From assembly GCF_001542625.1 (NCBI RefSeq), contig NZ_CP016279.1:3658001-3722000 (forward strand): a DNA stretch of 64,000 bases. Reading direction: 5' to 3'. Below are positions 9,279 to 17,868 of this stretch, in pieces. Below the pieces are notes generated by a model. That model worked only from the letters and a program-made list of their open reading frames with translations, ran no database searches and was not told the origin of the DNA. Position 1 is the stretch's first letter, and each line of letters opens with the position of its first letter. This DNA comes from Streptomyces griseochromogenes. Its GTDB lineage: Bacteria; Actinomycetota; Actinomycetes; Streptomycetales; Streptomycetaceae. Both the position numbers and the translations under genes were made by a program.

Positions 9279-10190
9279 ATGAACAGCAACGGAACCGGCA
9301 CCCATGGCGCCGTCCTCCAGGACTCCGTCCCCGCCGGGGACGGCCCGATCGTGGAACTGCGCGGCGCGGGCAAGTCCTACGGCAACATCCGCGCCCTGCA
9401 CGGCGTCGACCTCAAGGTCCACACCGGCCGGGTGACCTGCGTCCTCGGTGACAACGGCGCCGGCAAGTCCACCCTCATCAAGATCATCTCCGGGCTGCAC
9501 CAGCACACCGAGGGCGACTTCCTCGTGGACGGCACCCCGGTGCGCTTCAGCACCCCGCGCGAAGCCCTCGACCGCGGCATCGCCACCGTCTACCAGGACC
9601 TCGCCACCGTCCCCCTCATGCCCGTGTGGCGCAACTTCTTCCTCGGCTCCGAGATGACCAAGGGACCCTGGCCCGTCCGCCGCCTGGACATCGCCCGCAT
9701 GAAGCAGACCGCCGACCAGGAACTGCGCAACATGGGCATCGTCCTGGACGACCTGGAACAGCCCATCGGCACCCTCTCCGGCGGCCAGCGCCAGTGCGTG
9801 GCCATCGCCCGCGCCGTCTACTTCGGCGCCCGGGTCCTGATCCTGGACGAGCCCACCGCCGCCCTCGGCGTCAAACAGTCCGGAGTCGTGCTGAAGTACA
9901 TCGCCGCCGCCCGCGACCGCGGCCTCGGCGTCATCTTCATCACCCACAACCCGCACCACGCCTACATGGTCGGCGACCACTTCAGCGTGCTGCGCCTCGG
10001 CACCCTCGAACTGTCCGCCGACCGCAGCGAGGTCAGCCTGGAGGAGCTGACCAACCACATGGCCGGCGGGGCCGAACTCACCGCCCTCAAGCACGAACTG
10101 GCCCAGGTACGCGGTGTCGACGTCGAGGAACTCCCGGAAGAGGAGGACCTCACCGCTCCCGTGGCGACCTCCCCCGAAGGGACCACCTGA
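9279..10190 (+). CDS. Single-domain sugar ABC transporter ATPase
   Basis: Energises the CUT2 importer. The 303 residues have Walker [10 protein letters not shown] (57-65), signature LSGGQRQ (166-172) and Walker B ending in LDEP (D190, E191). CUT2 ATPases such as RbsA are usually about 500 residues with two ABC domains; this one has a single domain followed by an acidic tail. It therefore probably works as a homodimer. The gene sits between the permease and the TIM-barrel gene with gaps of a few bases, so it belongs to the same transcript. Confidence 0.92.
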   Translation: MNSNGTGTHGAVLQDSVPAGDGPIVELRGAGKSYGNIRALHGVDLKVHTGRVTCVLGDNGAGKSTLIKIISGLHQHTEGDFLVDGTPVRFSTPREALDRGIATVYQDLATVPLMPVWRNFFLGSEMTKGPWPVRRLDIARMKQTADQELRNMGIVLDDLEQPIGTLSGGQRQCVAIARAVYFGARVLILDEPTAALGVKQSGVVLKYIAAARDRGLGVIFITHNPHHAYMVGDHFSVLRLGTLELSADRSEVSLEELTNHMAGGAELTALKHELAQVRGVDVEELPEEEDLTAPVATSPEGTT

Positions 10191-10191
10191 C

Positions 10192-11100
10192 ATGGCGAAC
10201 CCCTCTGCCCTGGACCGCATCCGGGTCGGCTCGGCCCCCGACTCGTGGGGCGTCTGGTTCCCCGACGATCCCCGGCAGGTCCCCTGGGAACGCTTCCTGG
10301 ACGAGGTGTCCGAGGCCGGCTACGACTGGATCGAACTGGGCCCCTACGGCTATCTCCCCACCGACCCCGCCCGCCTGACGGACGAGCTGGGCCGGCGGAA
10401 CCTGAAGGTGTCGGCCGGTACGGTCTTCACCGGCCTGCACCGCGGGCCGGCCGTCTGGGACGAGACATGGACCCATGTCAGCCAGGTCGCCGCCCTCACC
10501 CGGGCCATGGGCGCGCGGCACCTCGTCGTCATCCCCTCCTTCTGGCGGGACGACAAGACCGCCGAGATCCTGGAGCCGCCGGAGCTGACGGCCGAGCAGT
10601 GGGCGCACCTGACCAAGGGCATGGAAAGGCTCGGCCACGAGGTCAAGGAGGCGTACGGCCTCGAACTCGTCGTCCACCCGCACGCCGACACCCACATCGA
10701 CACCGAGGACCATGTCGAGCGGTTCCTGGACTCCACCGACTCCGAACTGGTCAACCTCTGCCTGGACACCGGGCACTACGCCTACTGCGGCGGGGACAGC
10801 GTCAAGCTGATCGAGACCTACGGCGAGCGTATCGGCTACCTGCACCTCAAGCAGGTCGACCCGGACGTCCTCGCCGAGGTCGTGGCGGACGAGGTGCCGT
10901 TCGGGCCGGCCGTGCAGCGGGGTGTGATGTGCGAACCGCCGTCCGGTGTGCCCGCGTTGGGGCCCGTCCTGGAGGCGGCGCAGCGGCTCGGCGTGGAGCT
11001 GTTCGCGATCGTCGAGCAGGACATGTACCCGTGCGAGCCGGACAAACCGCTGCCGATCGCGCTCCGCACACGCAGGTTCCTGAGGTCGTGCGGGGCCTGA
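10192..11100 (+). CDS. TIM-barrel sugar phosphate isomerase/epimerase (IolE/IolH/IolI-like)
   Basis: 302-residue xylose-isomerase-like TIM barrel, cytoplasmic. Landmarks are the first strand VGSAPDSWGVW, the barrel strand VVHPHADTHID with metal-ligand His residues, LCLDTGHYAYCGGD and YLHLKQVD. In inositol clusters such proteins dehydrate or isomerise inosose intermediates. Which step this one performs cannot be read from the sequence. The ATG at 10192 directly follows the ATPase stop (10188-10190), so it is the fourth gene of the ABC operon. A small-protein gene and a strong terminator follow. Confidence 0.85.
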   Translation: MANPSALDRIRVGSAPDSWGVWFPDDPRQVPWERFLDEVSEAGYDWIELGPYGYLPTDPARLTDELGRRNLKVSAGTVFTGLHRGPAVWDETWTHVSQVAALTRAMGARHLVVIPSFWRDDKTAEILEPPELTAEQWAHLTKGMERLGHEVKEAYGLELVVHPHADTHIDTEDHVERFLDSTDSELVNLCLDTGHYAYCGGDSVKLIETYGERIGYLHLKQVDPDVLAEVVADEVPFGPAVQRGVMCEPPSGVPALGPVLEAAQRLGVELFAIVEQDMYPCEPDKPLPIALRTRRFLRSCGA

Positions 11101-11191
11101 GGGGTTCGGTCCGGCCATGGCCGGGAACCAACGGGGGCGTGCGGGCGTTCTGACGGATGACGGGGGACGCCCGCGAGGACGGGAGGACGAG

Positions 11192-11389
11192 ATGGCACAG
11201 CACAGGGAACTCCACGAAACCCCCCAGCAGGCCGCCGAGGGCACCGGCAGCCCGAGCCCCAACCGTTTCAGCCGCTTGCCCGAGCGGATACGCCCCGAGG
11301 ACACGGTGGAGACGAAGCCGGCGACGCTGCCCGACCCGGCGCGCGACCAGTACAACGCGGACGAGTGGCTGGTGCGCTACTGCCTCTGA
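11192..11389 (+). CDS. Small acidic/polar protein of unknown function (65 residues)
   Basis: Not recognised as a named family. The ATG at 11192 has a clear GGGAGGACG ribosome binding site; an upstream in-frame ATG at 11117 lacks one. The protein is hydrophilic, rich in Pro, Glu and Arg, without membrane segments, and ends DQYNADEWLVRYCL. It lies 91 bases after the TIM-barrel gene and just before a perfect terminator, so it is probably the last gene of the inositol ABC operon. Confidence 0.6.
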   Translation: MAQHRELHETPQQAAEGTGSPSPNRFSRLPERIRPEDTVETKPATLPDPARDQYNADEWLVRYCL

Positions 11390-11402
11390 GCTGCCGCACC
11401 GG

Positions 11403-11450
11403 ACGGGACGGCGCCGTGAGCGAACAGGCTCTCGGCGCCGTCCCGTTTTT
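11403..11450 (+). terminator. Strong intrinsic terminator of the inositol ABC operon
   Basis: ACGGGACGGCGCCG (11403-11416) pairs perfectly over 14 bases with 11433-11446, followed by TTTT. It stops the plus-strand operon and faces the minus-strand dehydrogenase gene. Confidence 0.9.
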
Positions 11451-11526
11451 CGTTCGCGTCGCGGTCACCGCGCACACGCAGACGGGGCACGACGGGTGAG
11501 CCGTGCCCCGTGGCGTCAGGGTCGGG

Positions 11527-12531
11527 TCAGGCCCCGCGTACCTCCGCGATCGTCACCGGCCGGTGCTCGTGCAGGGACAGGGTGCACGCCTCGGCGATCC
11601 AGCCCGCCTCCAGGGCGTCCTCGACGGTGCAGGGGGAGGGGCGGGTGCCGGCCACGACCTCGGTGAACGCGGTCAGTTCGGCGCGGTAGGCCTCGGTGAA
11701 GCGGTCCATGAAGAAGTCGTGCGGGGTGCCCGCCGGGAAGCTCACGCCGGGTTCGACCGAGCGCAGCGGCAACTGGTCGTCCAGACCCACCGCGATGGAG
11801 TCCTTGAAACCGTGCAGCTCCATGCGGACGTCGTAACCGCGGGCGTTGTGACGGGAGTTGGAGACCACCGCGATCGTGCCGTCGTCCAGGGTGAGGACCG
11901 CGCCGGTGGTGTCGGCATCGCCCGCCTCCCTGATGTAGTCGGCACCCCGGTTGCCGCCGACCGCGTACACCTCGGTCACCTCGCGGCCGGTCACCCAGCG
12001 GATGATGTCGAAGTCGTGCACGGAGCAGTCGCGGAAGATGCCGCCGGAGGCGGCGATGTACGCGGCCGGCGGGGGCGCCGGGTCCAGGGTGGTCGAGCGG
12101 ACCGTGTGCAGCTTGCCCAGCTCGCCGGCCCGGACCGCGGCCCGTGCGGCGACGAAGCCCGCGTCGAAGCGCCGGTTGTAGCCGATCTGGATCGGCACCC
12201 CGCTGCCCCGTACGGCCTTGAGGACCTCGACGCCCTCCGTCATGGTGCGGGCGACGGGCTTCTCGCAGAAGACGGGGACGCCGGCCTCGACACCGGCCAG
12301 GATGAGCGCGGGGTGGGCGTCGGTCGCGGCCGCCACGACGATGCCGTCCACGCCGGCGGCCAGCAGCGCCTCGGGCGAGTCGGCGACCTCGGCCCCGAAA
12401 CGCTCGGCCGCGGCCTTGGCCGCGTCCGCGAAGGGGTCGGTGACGACGAGGGACTCGACGGCGTCGAGTCCGGAGAGGGTCTCGGCGTGGAAGGCGCCGA
12501 TGCGGCCGAGGCCGAGGATTCCGATGCGCAT
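11527..12531 (-). CDS. Gfo/Idh/MocA dehydrogenase, inositol 2-dehydrogenase type (IolG-like)
   Basis: NAD-dependent oxidation of a cyclitol hydroxyl, the first step of inositol breakdown if the assignment is right. The 334 residues have an N-terminal Rossmann fold with GLGRIG (residues 7-12), the family motif EKPVA near 95 with the catalytic Lys, and the C-terminal active-site segment CSVHDFDIIRW. Length and motifs fit inositol 2-dehydrogenase, but the family also includes scyllo-inositol and sugar dehydrogenases. It lies 41 bases after the SDR gene on the same strand, so the two are probably co-transcribed. Confidence 0.85.
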   Translation of the reverse strand: MRIGILGLGRIGAFHAETLSGLDAVESLVVTDPFADAAKAAAERFGAEVADSPEALLAAGVDGIVVAAATDAHPALILAGVEAGVPVFCEKPVARTMTEGVEVLKAVRGSGVPIQIGYNRRFDAGFVAARAAVRAGELGKLHTVRSTTLDPAPPPAAYIAASGGIFRDCSVHDFDIIRWVTGREVTEVYAVGGNRGADYIREAGDADTTGAVLTLDDGTIAVVSNSRHNARGYDVRMELHGFKDSIAVGLDDQLPLRSVEPGVSFPAGTPHDFFMDRFTEAYRAELTAFTEVVAGTRPSPCTVEDALEAGWIAEACTLSLHEHRPVTIAEVRGA

Positions 12532-12572
12532 GAGGGTGCGGCTCCTAGAGGTGATGGTGCTGAAGGGGAGAG

Positions 12573-13349
12573 TCAGTCGAGTCCGCCGAGCACGTTCTGG
12601 TCCCAGTCGATCACCGATCCGGTGACCACGCCCGAGCGGTCGGACAGCAGGAGGACCACGAAGTCCGCGATCTCGTCCGGCCGGCCGAGCTTGCCCATCG
12701 GCAGCCGGGCGGCGGCCTGCTCACGCCAGTCGTCGCCCGCTCCGTGGAAGGAACGCTGGGTGGCGTCCTCGCCCTCGGTCGCGGTCCAGCCGATGTTCAG
12801 GCCGTTGATCCGGATCCGGTCCCAGCGGTGGGCGTGCGCCGCGTTCCGGGTCAGGCCCGCAAGACCCGCCTTCGCGGCGACGTACGGCGCGAGGAACGGC
12901 TGCCCGCCGTGCGCCGAGGAGGTGATGATGTTGACGATCGTGCCCGGCGCCTTGCGGGCCACCATGTCGGCGACCGCCGCCTGCATCGCGAAGAACGGCC
13001 CCTTGAGGTTGACCGCGATGTGCGCGTCGAACAGCTCGGGCGTGGTGTCCAGCAGCGTGCCCCGGGAGGTCAGACCCGCCGAGTTCACCAGGCAGTCGAT
13101 CCGCCCGTACGCGTCGATCACCTCGGCCACGGACGCCTTGGCCTGCTCGGCGTCGGCCAGGTCGGCACGCACGAACATCGCCTTGCCGCCGGCCGCCGAA
13201 AGCTCGGTCACCAGCGCCTCGCCGGGTTCGCTGCGACGGCCCGTGACGGCCACCACGGCGCCCTCACGGACGGCGGCCCGCGCGATCGCGGCACCGACCC
13301 CCTGGCTGCCGCCGTTGACCAGGACGACCTTGTCGTCGAGAAGTCCCAT
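12573..13349 (-). CDS. SDR-family oxidoreductase
   Basis: Classical short-chain dehydrogenase of 258 residues, cytoplasmic, NAD(P)-dependent. It has the cofactor motif GGSQGVG (13-19), the NSAG motif, the catalytic Ser region (IITSSA) and YVAAK with the active Tyr and Lys. It is the first gene of a minus-strand pair with the IolG-like dehydrogenase, divergent from the LacI-type regulator at 13522. A role on an inositol or inosose derivative is inferred from context only. Confidence 0.87.
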   Translation of the reverse strand: MGLLDDKVVLVNGGSQGVGAAIARAAVREGAVVAVTGRRSEPGEALVTELSAAGGKAMFVRADLADAEQAKASVAEVIDAYGRIDCLVNSAGLTSRGTLLDTTPELFDAHIAVNLKGPFFAMQAAVADMVARKAPGTIVNIITSSAHGGQPFLAPYVAAKAGLAGLTRNAAHAHRWDRIRINGLNIGWTATEGEDATQRSFHGAGDDWREQAAARLPMGKLGRPDEIADFVVLLLSDRSGVVTGSVIDWDQNVLGGLD

Positions 13350-13456
13350 GTGTCGTTCGCCCTTTCAGCTCGCGCACCGCCCGGCGCCGGCCCGTCGCTG
13401 CTCACTGAGGCGGCGGGCTTCCCTTCGGGCACGGGAGCGACGCGGCCCTGTCATTC

Positions 13457-13468
13457 TTGTCAGTACAA
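13457..13468. promoter_or_regulatory. TTGT-N4-ACAA operator-like palindrome
   Basis: TTGTCAGTACAA has perfect 4-base arms. It lies in the 172-base gap between the SDR gene and the divergent LacI-type gene, so it can serve both. It matches the sites at 7045-7088 and 15740-15751. Confidence 0.5.
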
Positions 13469-13521
13469 ACCCCTCGAACAACCAGCAGGCAGCCATCAAA
13501 AACCCCTCAAGGAGCCGGTCC

Positions 13522-14553
13522 ATGGGCCATCCGTTCCCCCTCCGGGAAATCGCACGTCAGGCAGGCCTGAGCGAGGCCACGGTGGACCGTGTGCTGAACG
13601 GCAGGGGAGGGGTGCGCGAGAGCACCGCCCAGGAGGTGCACCGGGCCATCGCCGACCTGGACCGGCAGCGCACCCAGGTCCGGCTGGTCGGCCGTACCTT
13701 CATGGTCGACATCGTGGTGCAGGCCCCCGAGCGGTTCTCCACGGCCGTGCGGGCCGCGCTGGAGGCCGAGCTGCCCTCGCTGCACCCGGCCGTCGTCCGC
13801 TCCCGCTTCCACTTCCGCGAGACCGGTCCGGCGGCCGAGCAGGTCAGGACGCTGGACCGGATCGCCCGCCGGGGCTCGCAGGGCGTGATCCTCAAGGCGC
13901 CGGACGTCCCCGAGGTCACCGCCGCCGTCGGCCGGCTCACCGCGGCCGGCATCCCGGTCGTCACCCTGGTCACCGACCTGCCCGCCAGCGGCCGCCTCGC
14001 GTACGTCGGCATCGACAACCGGGCGGCGGGCGCCACCGCCGCCTACCTCGTGGGCCAATGGCTCGGCGACCGGCCCGGCCATGTCCTCACCAGCCTGAGC
14101 AGCGGCTTCTTCCGCAACGAGGAGGAGCGCGAGATGGGCTTCCGCGGCGTCATGCGAGCCCGGCACCCGGAGCGCACCCTGGTGGAGATCGCCGAGGGCC
14201 AGGGCCTGGACGCCACCCAGTACGACCTGGTCCGCGCCGCCCTGGAGCGCGACCCGCAGATCCGTGCCGTGTACTCCATCGGCGGCGGCAACAACGCCAC
14301 CCTGCGCGCCTTCGCCGACCTCGGCCGAGACTGCTCGGTCTTCGTCGCGCACGACCTCGATCACGACAACACCCGTCTGCTGCGCGAACACCGCCTGTCC
14401 GCCGTCCTCCACCACGACCTGCGGCACGATCTGCGCGAGGCCTGCCACGAGGTGATGCGCCACCACGGCGCCCTGCCGCCCGCCGGAGCGGTCCGGCCGT
14501 CCGCGATCCAGGTGGTCACCCCCTACAACATGCCTACGACGCAGGCAGGCTGA
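13522..14553 (+). CDS. LacI-family transcriptional regulator
   Basis: 343 residues: N-terminal LacI helix-turn-helix (LREIARQAGLSEATVDRVLN, about residues 7-26) followed by a type I periplasmic-binding-like sensor domain to about 325 (SQGVILKAPDVPEVTAAV, YVGIDNRAAG). The ATG at 13522 has an AAGGAG ribosome binding site seven bases upstream. It is divergent from the SDR/IolG pair and probably controls it in response to a sugar or cyclitol. Its 3' end overlaps the convergent dehydrogenase gene by 20 bases. Confidence 0.92.
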   Translation: MGHPFPLREIARQAGLSEATVDRVLNGRGGVRESTAQEVHRAIADLDRQRTQVRLVGRTFMVDIVVQAPERFSTAVRAALEAELPSLHPAVVRSRFHFRETGPAAEQVRTLDRIARRGSQGVILKAPDVPEVTAAVGRLTAAGIPVVTLVTDLPASGRLAYVGIDNRAAGATAAYLVGQWLGDRPGHVLTSLSSGFFRNEEEREMGFRGVMRARHPERTLVEIAEGQGLDATQYDLVRAALERDPQIRAVYSIGGGNNATLRAFADLGRDCSVFVAHDLDHDNTRLLREHRLSAVLHHDLRHDLREACHEVMRHHGALPPAGAVRPSAIQVVTPYNMPTTQAG

Positions 14554-15694
14554 CCCATGCCCCGCTCTCGGCCGACGCCGCCATGGCGTCCAGCACGGCC
14601 GCGCTGTGCACCGCGTCGGCCAGGGTCGTGCCGTACGGCCTGCCCTCGGCGACCGAGCGCAGGAAACGGTAGGCCTCGATCACCTTCAGGTCGTCGTAGC
14701 CCATCGCGTTGGCCGCGCCCGGCTGGAACGCGGCGAACTCGCCGTCGCCCGGGCCGACGTACACCGTGCTCACCGGCTGGTCCTGGTACGTCGTGCCGCG
14801 GCTGAGGGCCAACTCGTTCATCCGCCGGAAGTCCCAGAAGACCGCGCCCCGGGTGCCGTGCACCTCGAAGCCGTAGTTGTTCTGCTCGCCGACCGAGACC
14901 CGGCAGGCCTCCAGGACCCCGCGGGCGCCGGAGGCGAACCGCAGCAGGCAACTGGCGTAGTCCTCGTTCTCGACCGGACCGGGTTCGCCGCCCGAGGCGA
15001 GCGCGTGACCGGCGGTGGCGCCCGTCGGGCGGGCTCGTTCCGGGACGAAGACCGCCGTGTCGGCGGTCAGGGAGGCGATGTCGCCGAGCAGGAAGCGAGC
15101 CAGGTCGGCGCCGTGCGAGGCCAGGTCGCCGAGCACCCCGCTGCCGCCGCGCTCACGCTCGTACCGCCAGGTCAGGGCGCCGTCCGGATGGGCCGCGTAG
15201 TCGCTGAACAGGCGGATGCGCACATGCGTGACCCGGCCGATGTCACCGGAGGCGATCAGGTCACGGGCGGCCTCGACGGCGGGCGCGTTGCGGTAGTTGA
15301 AGCCGACCGCGCCCTGGACGCCGGCCTTGGCGGCCGCGTCGGCCACCGCGCGGGCGTCCTCGCCGGTCAGGCCCACGGGCTTCTCGATCCAGAGGTGCTT
15401 GCCCGCCTCGGCCATCGCCACGCCGATCTCCCGGTGCAGGAAGTTGGGCGCGGTGATGCTGACAGCCCGCACGCGCGGGTCGGTGGCCACCTCGCGCCAG
15501 TCCCGGGTGGCGGTGGCGAACCCGAACCGCTCGGCGGCCTCCTCGGCCCGGCCCGGCACCTCCTCGGCCACCGTCACCAGCTCGGGCCGCAGGGACAGCT
15601 GCGGATAGTGGTGCCGGACGCGGGCGTACGCCTGCGTGTGCACCCGCCCCATCCAGCCGAACCCGACGACGGCGACACCGAGCGCATCCACCAT
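14534..15694 (-). CDS. Gfo/Idh/MocA-family dehydrogenase
   Basis: 386 residues, cytoplasmic, NAD(P)-dependent. Rossmann motif GFGWMG near residue 11, catalytic Lys in IEKPVG, and a C-terminal half with LGDLASHGADLARFLLGD. Start ATG 15694 has AGAGGGG upstream. The gene is divergent from the LacI regulator at 15839, with two TGGAmCGGTCCA palindromes between them, so that regulator very probably controls it. The substrate is not known; the paralogue at 11527 and the cluster suggest an inositol or sugar derivative. Confidence 0.87.
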   Translation of the reverse strand: MVDALGVAVVGFGWMGRVHTQAYARVRHHYPQLSLRPELVTVAEEVPGRAEEAAERFGFATATRDWREVATDPRVRAVSITAPNFLHREIGVAMAEAGKHLWIEKPVGLTGEDARAVADAAAKAGVQGAVGFNYRNAPAVEAARDLIASGDIGRVTHVRIRLFSDYAAHPDGALTWRYERERGGSGVLGDLASHGADLARFLLGDIASLTADTAVFVPERARPTGATAGHALASGGEPGPVENEDYASCLLRFASGARGVLEACRVSVGEQNNYGFEVHGTRGAVFWDFRRMNELALSRGTTYQDQPVSTVYVGPGDGEFAAFQPGAANAMGYDDLKVIEAYRFLRSVAEGRPYGTTLADAVHSAAVLDAMAASAESGAWVSLPAS

Positions 15695-15707
15695 GACAGC
15701 CCCTCTT

Positions 15708-15719
15708 TGGACCGGTCCA
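15708..15719. promoter_or_regulatory. LacI-type operator TGGACCGGTCCA, upstream of the 14534 dehydrogenase
   Basis: Perfect 12-base palindrome 14 bases before the ATG at 15694, overlapping the likely leader. A near-identical copy lies at 15823-15834. The central CCGG and even symmetry are typical of LacI-family operators; the regulator at 15839 is the obvious binder. Confidence 0.7.
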
Positions 15720-15739
15720 TATCCTGTCCGGGCCCACCT

Positions 15740-15751
15740 TTGTACGGACAT
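15740..15751. promoter_or_regulatory. TTGT-N4-ACAA-like site
   Basis: TTGTACGGACAT has one mismatch in the arms and is the third location of this motif in inositol-cluster promoters. It suggests the 14534 gene is under both the common regulator and the local LacI protein. Confidence 0.4.
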
Positions 15752-15822
15752 GGCCCGCACGTCAACCCGTGGGTCGGAGGGTACGGCCTTGTGTCAGCCC
15801 TTTGACAGCGCGGCGAGTTTCA

Positions 15823-15834
15823 TGGAACGGTCCA
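15823..15834. promoter_or_regulatory. LacI-type operator TGGAACGGTCCA at the start of the 15839 regulator
   Basis: Differs by one base from the perfect palindrome at 15708. It ends four bases before the ATG at 15839, so bound repressor would block its own translation start or transcript, giving autoregulation. Confidence 0.65.
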
Positions 15835-15838
15835 AGTC

Positions 15839-16843
15839 ATGAAACCGCCGACGATCCGCGACGTGGCCGAACGGGCCGGAGTGTCCAAGTCGCTGGTCTC
15901 GTTGGTGCTGCGCGGCTCCGGCCAGGTCCGCGCCGAGAAACGGGACGTCGTCCTGAAGGCCGTGCGCGAGCTGGGCTACCGGCCGAACGCGGCCGCCCGC
16001 AGCCTCAGCGAGCAGCGCACCCGCACCGTCGGCGTCCTCCTCGACGACCTGCGCAACCCCTGGTTCGTCGATCTCCTCGACGGCCTGAACTCCCTGCTGC
16101 ACGCGGCCGGCCTGCACATGCTGCTCGCCGACGCGCGGCTGAACCGGCGCATGGGCCACGACCTCGCCGAACCCTTCCTGGACCTGGGCACCGACGGCCT
16201 CGTGGTCGTCGGCACGGTCCCGGGCGCGGGCGGGCTCGGCGCGCTCGCGCGGCGGATGCCGGTGGTCGTGGCGGGTGCCCGGGAGCCGCAGCCGCCGGGC
16301 GTGGACGTCGTCGCCGGGGACGACGAGCACGGCGCCCGCCTGGCCACCGAGCACCTGCTCGCCCTCGGCCACCGCCGGATCGCCCATCTCGCGGGCCACG
16401 GCGCGGTCGGCGAGCTGCGCCGGCGCGGCTTCGAGGCGGGAATGCGGGCGTACGGCGCCGAACCGCTCGTCGAACCCGGCGACCTGACCGAGGAGGGCGG
16501 CTACCGGGGCACCGTACGGCTGCTCAGCCGCCCCGACCGGCCCACGGCGGTCTTCGCCGTCAACGACATGGCCTCGGTCGGCGCCCTCTCGGCGGCCGAG
16601 GAGCTGGGCCTGAGGGTGCCGCGGGACCTGTCGGTGGCCGGGTACGACAACACGAGCATCTCCCGGCTGCGGCATGTGTGGCTGACCACCGTCGACACCG
16701 CCCCGCACGAGGTCGGCCGGCGCGCCGCCCGCTGTCTCCTGGACCGCTTCGAGCGGCCGGATGGCGAGGGGCGCGTGCACCTGGCCGTACCGACGCTTCA
16801 GATCCGGGGGACGACAGCGGCGCCGCCCGAGCTCACAGATTGA
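15839..16843 (+). CDS. LacI-family transcriptional regulator, autoregulated
   Basis: 334 residues: helix-turn-helix IRDVAERAGVSKSLVSLVLR at about 6-25, hinge helix NAAARSLSEQ, and a sensor domain (LGHRRIAHLAG, PTAVFAVNDMASVGAL, LSVAGYDNTSISRL). It is divergent from the dehydrogenase gene 14534..15694 with two operator palindromes between them, one touching its own start. No ribosome binding site is visible in that operator-covered leader. The 3' end overlaps the convergent cupin gene by 11 bases. Confidence 0.93.
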   Translation: MKPPTIRDVAERAGVSKSLVSLVLRGSGQVRAEKRDVVLKAVRELGYRPNAAARSLSEQRTRTVGVLLDDLRNPWFVDLLDGLNSLLHAAGLHMLLADARLNRRMGHDLAEPFLDLGTDGLVVVGTVPGAGGLGALARRMPVVVAGAREPQPPGVDVVAGDDEHGARLATEHLLALGHRRIAHLAGHGAVGELRRRGFEAGMRAYGAEPLVEPGDLTEEGGYRGTVRLLSRPDRPTAVFAVNDMASVGALSAAEELGLRVPRDLSVAGYDNTSISRLRHVWLTTVDTAPHEVGRRAARCLLDRFERPDGEGRVHLAVPTLQIRGTTAAPPELTD

Positions 16844-17177
16844 TCGCGTACGCCTTGCGCAGCGTCTCGTGCACGGTCCACGTCGTGCGGTCGCCCTCGC
16901 GCAGCACGGCCATGTCGCCGGGCCCCACCGTCAGCGTCGGACCGCCCTCGACCTCGATCGTCGCCGACCCGCTGATCACCACGAACAGCTCGTCCGCCTC
17001 GGTGTCGGTCACCACGCCGGGCGTGATCTGCCAGATCCCCCGGATCTGCCGGCCGTCCGCCGACTCCCAGACCACCTTCCCGGTCACCTCGGGGTTCCCG
17101 GAGACGATCTGCTCCGGGGCGAGGGGTTCGGGTTCGAGGTCGGCGGCTGGGATGTGGAGCGCGAAGCTGTGCGTCAT
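16833..17177 (-). CDS. Cupin-domain protein (Cupin_3 type)
   Basis: 114-residue single cupin barrel, cytoplasmic. The conserved segments GIWQITPGVV, ADELFVVISGSATIEV and GPGDMAVLREGDRTTW match the Cupin_3 (DUF861) group, which includes EutQ-like and ureidoglycolate-related proteins. The usual second metal motif is incomplete, so catalysis is uncertain and a small-molecule binding role is possible. It is transcribed towards the LacI regulator and overlaps its end. No operon partner. Confidence 0.8.
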   Translation of the reverse strand: MTHSFALHIPAADLEPEPLAPEQIVSGNPEVTGKVVWESADGRQIRGIWQITPGVVTDTEADELFVVISGSATIEVEGGPTLTVGPGDMAVLREGDRTTWTVHETLRKAYAINL

Positions 17178-17320
17178 GAGGCGACCCTAACCAGGATCCG
17201 CGGCGCGCGGCCGTCGACAGTGTGTGCGGCATCGGGGCTGGTGGGAGGACACTTCGTCGGGCCACGCGGACCGGCGGTGCGGACTGGCGGCGGCGCGGGG
17301 CGCAGGTGATCGTGGAGGGC

Positions 17321-17836
17321 ATGGCTGACTCCACGGCGGCCGCCGTCGAACCGCACCGGCGGCACGACACGCACGAGGCCATCCTGTTCGGCGGTGTCTA
17401 CGGCGCCGTCCTCGCCAGCTCGATGGTCGCCGCGCTCTCCCAGTACGGCCACAGCTCGGCCGCCGGCCGCCGCTACGACGCCATCTGGCTGCTGGTCACC
17501 GCGCTCGCCTCCGCCCTCGCCCACGGCTACGCCCACTACATCGCCGAGCGCGCACCGCACCGCCGCTGGGACGTCCTGCGCGCCCTGGTCGACGAATGGC
17601 CGCTGGTCACGGCCGTCCTGCCGACGGTCTTCCTGCTCGCGGGCGCGGGCTGGGGCTGGTGGCCCCCGAACGGCGTCCAGTACCGGGTGTTCGTCCTGAA
17701 CATCGCGATCCTCTTCGCCCTCGGGGTGGTCACCGCCCGCTGGTCGGCACGCAGTTGGCCGCGCGCCGTCCTCATCGGTCTGATCGACGCCGTGCTCGGG
17801 GTGGTCGTGGTGGTGGCCAACGCGCTCATCAAGTAG
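17321..17836 (+). CDS. Membrane protein of unknown function
   Basis: 171 residues with four or five predicted membrane segments (GGVYGAVLASSMVAALSQ, AIWLLVTALASALAHGYAHY, VTAVLPTVFLLAGAGWGWW, VFVLNIAILFALGVVTARW, AVLIGLIDAVLGVVVVVANA). The ATG at 17321 is directly preceded by GTGGAGGGC. No enzymatic motif is visible, although His residues lie near segment ends (HGYAHY). It is followed 32 bases later by the ring-cleavage dioxygenase gene and may share its transcript. Function not recognised. Confidence 0.7.
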   Translation: MADSTAAAVEPHRRHDTHEAILFGGVYGAVLASSMVAALSQYGHSSAAGRRYDAIWLLVTALASALAHGYAHYIAERAPHRRWDVLRALVDEWPLVTAVLPTVFLLAGAGWGWWPPNGVQYRVFVLNIAILFALGVVTARWSARSWPRAVLIGLIDAVLGVVVVVANALIK

Positions 17837-17868
17837 ACGACCGGCGTCCCGCCGGGCATGGACTCGGT

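Noticed and set aside
8373..10220. 615-codon minus-strand frame opposite the permease and ATPase genes
   Set aside because: Low-complexity Gly/Asp/Ala product typical of the antisense of Streptomyces genes, no ribosome binding site or family motif.
11503..13521. Open reading frame of over 600 codons running into the LacI gene
   Set aside because: It is antisense to the dehydrogenase and SDR genes, a GC-rich shadow; the regulator starts at 13522 with its own ribosome binding site.
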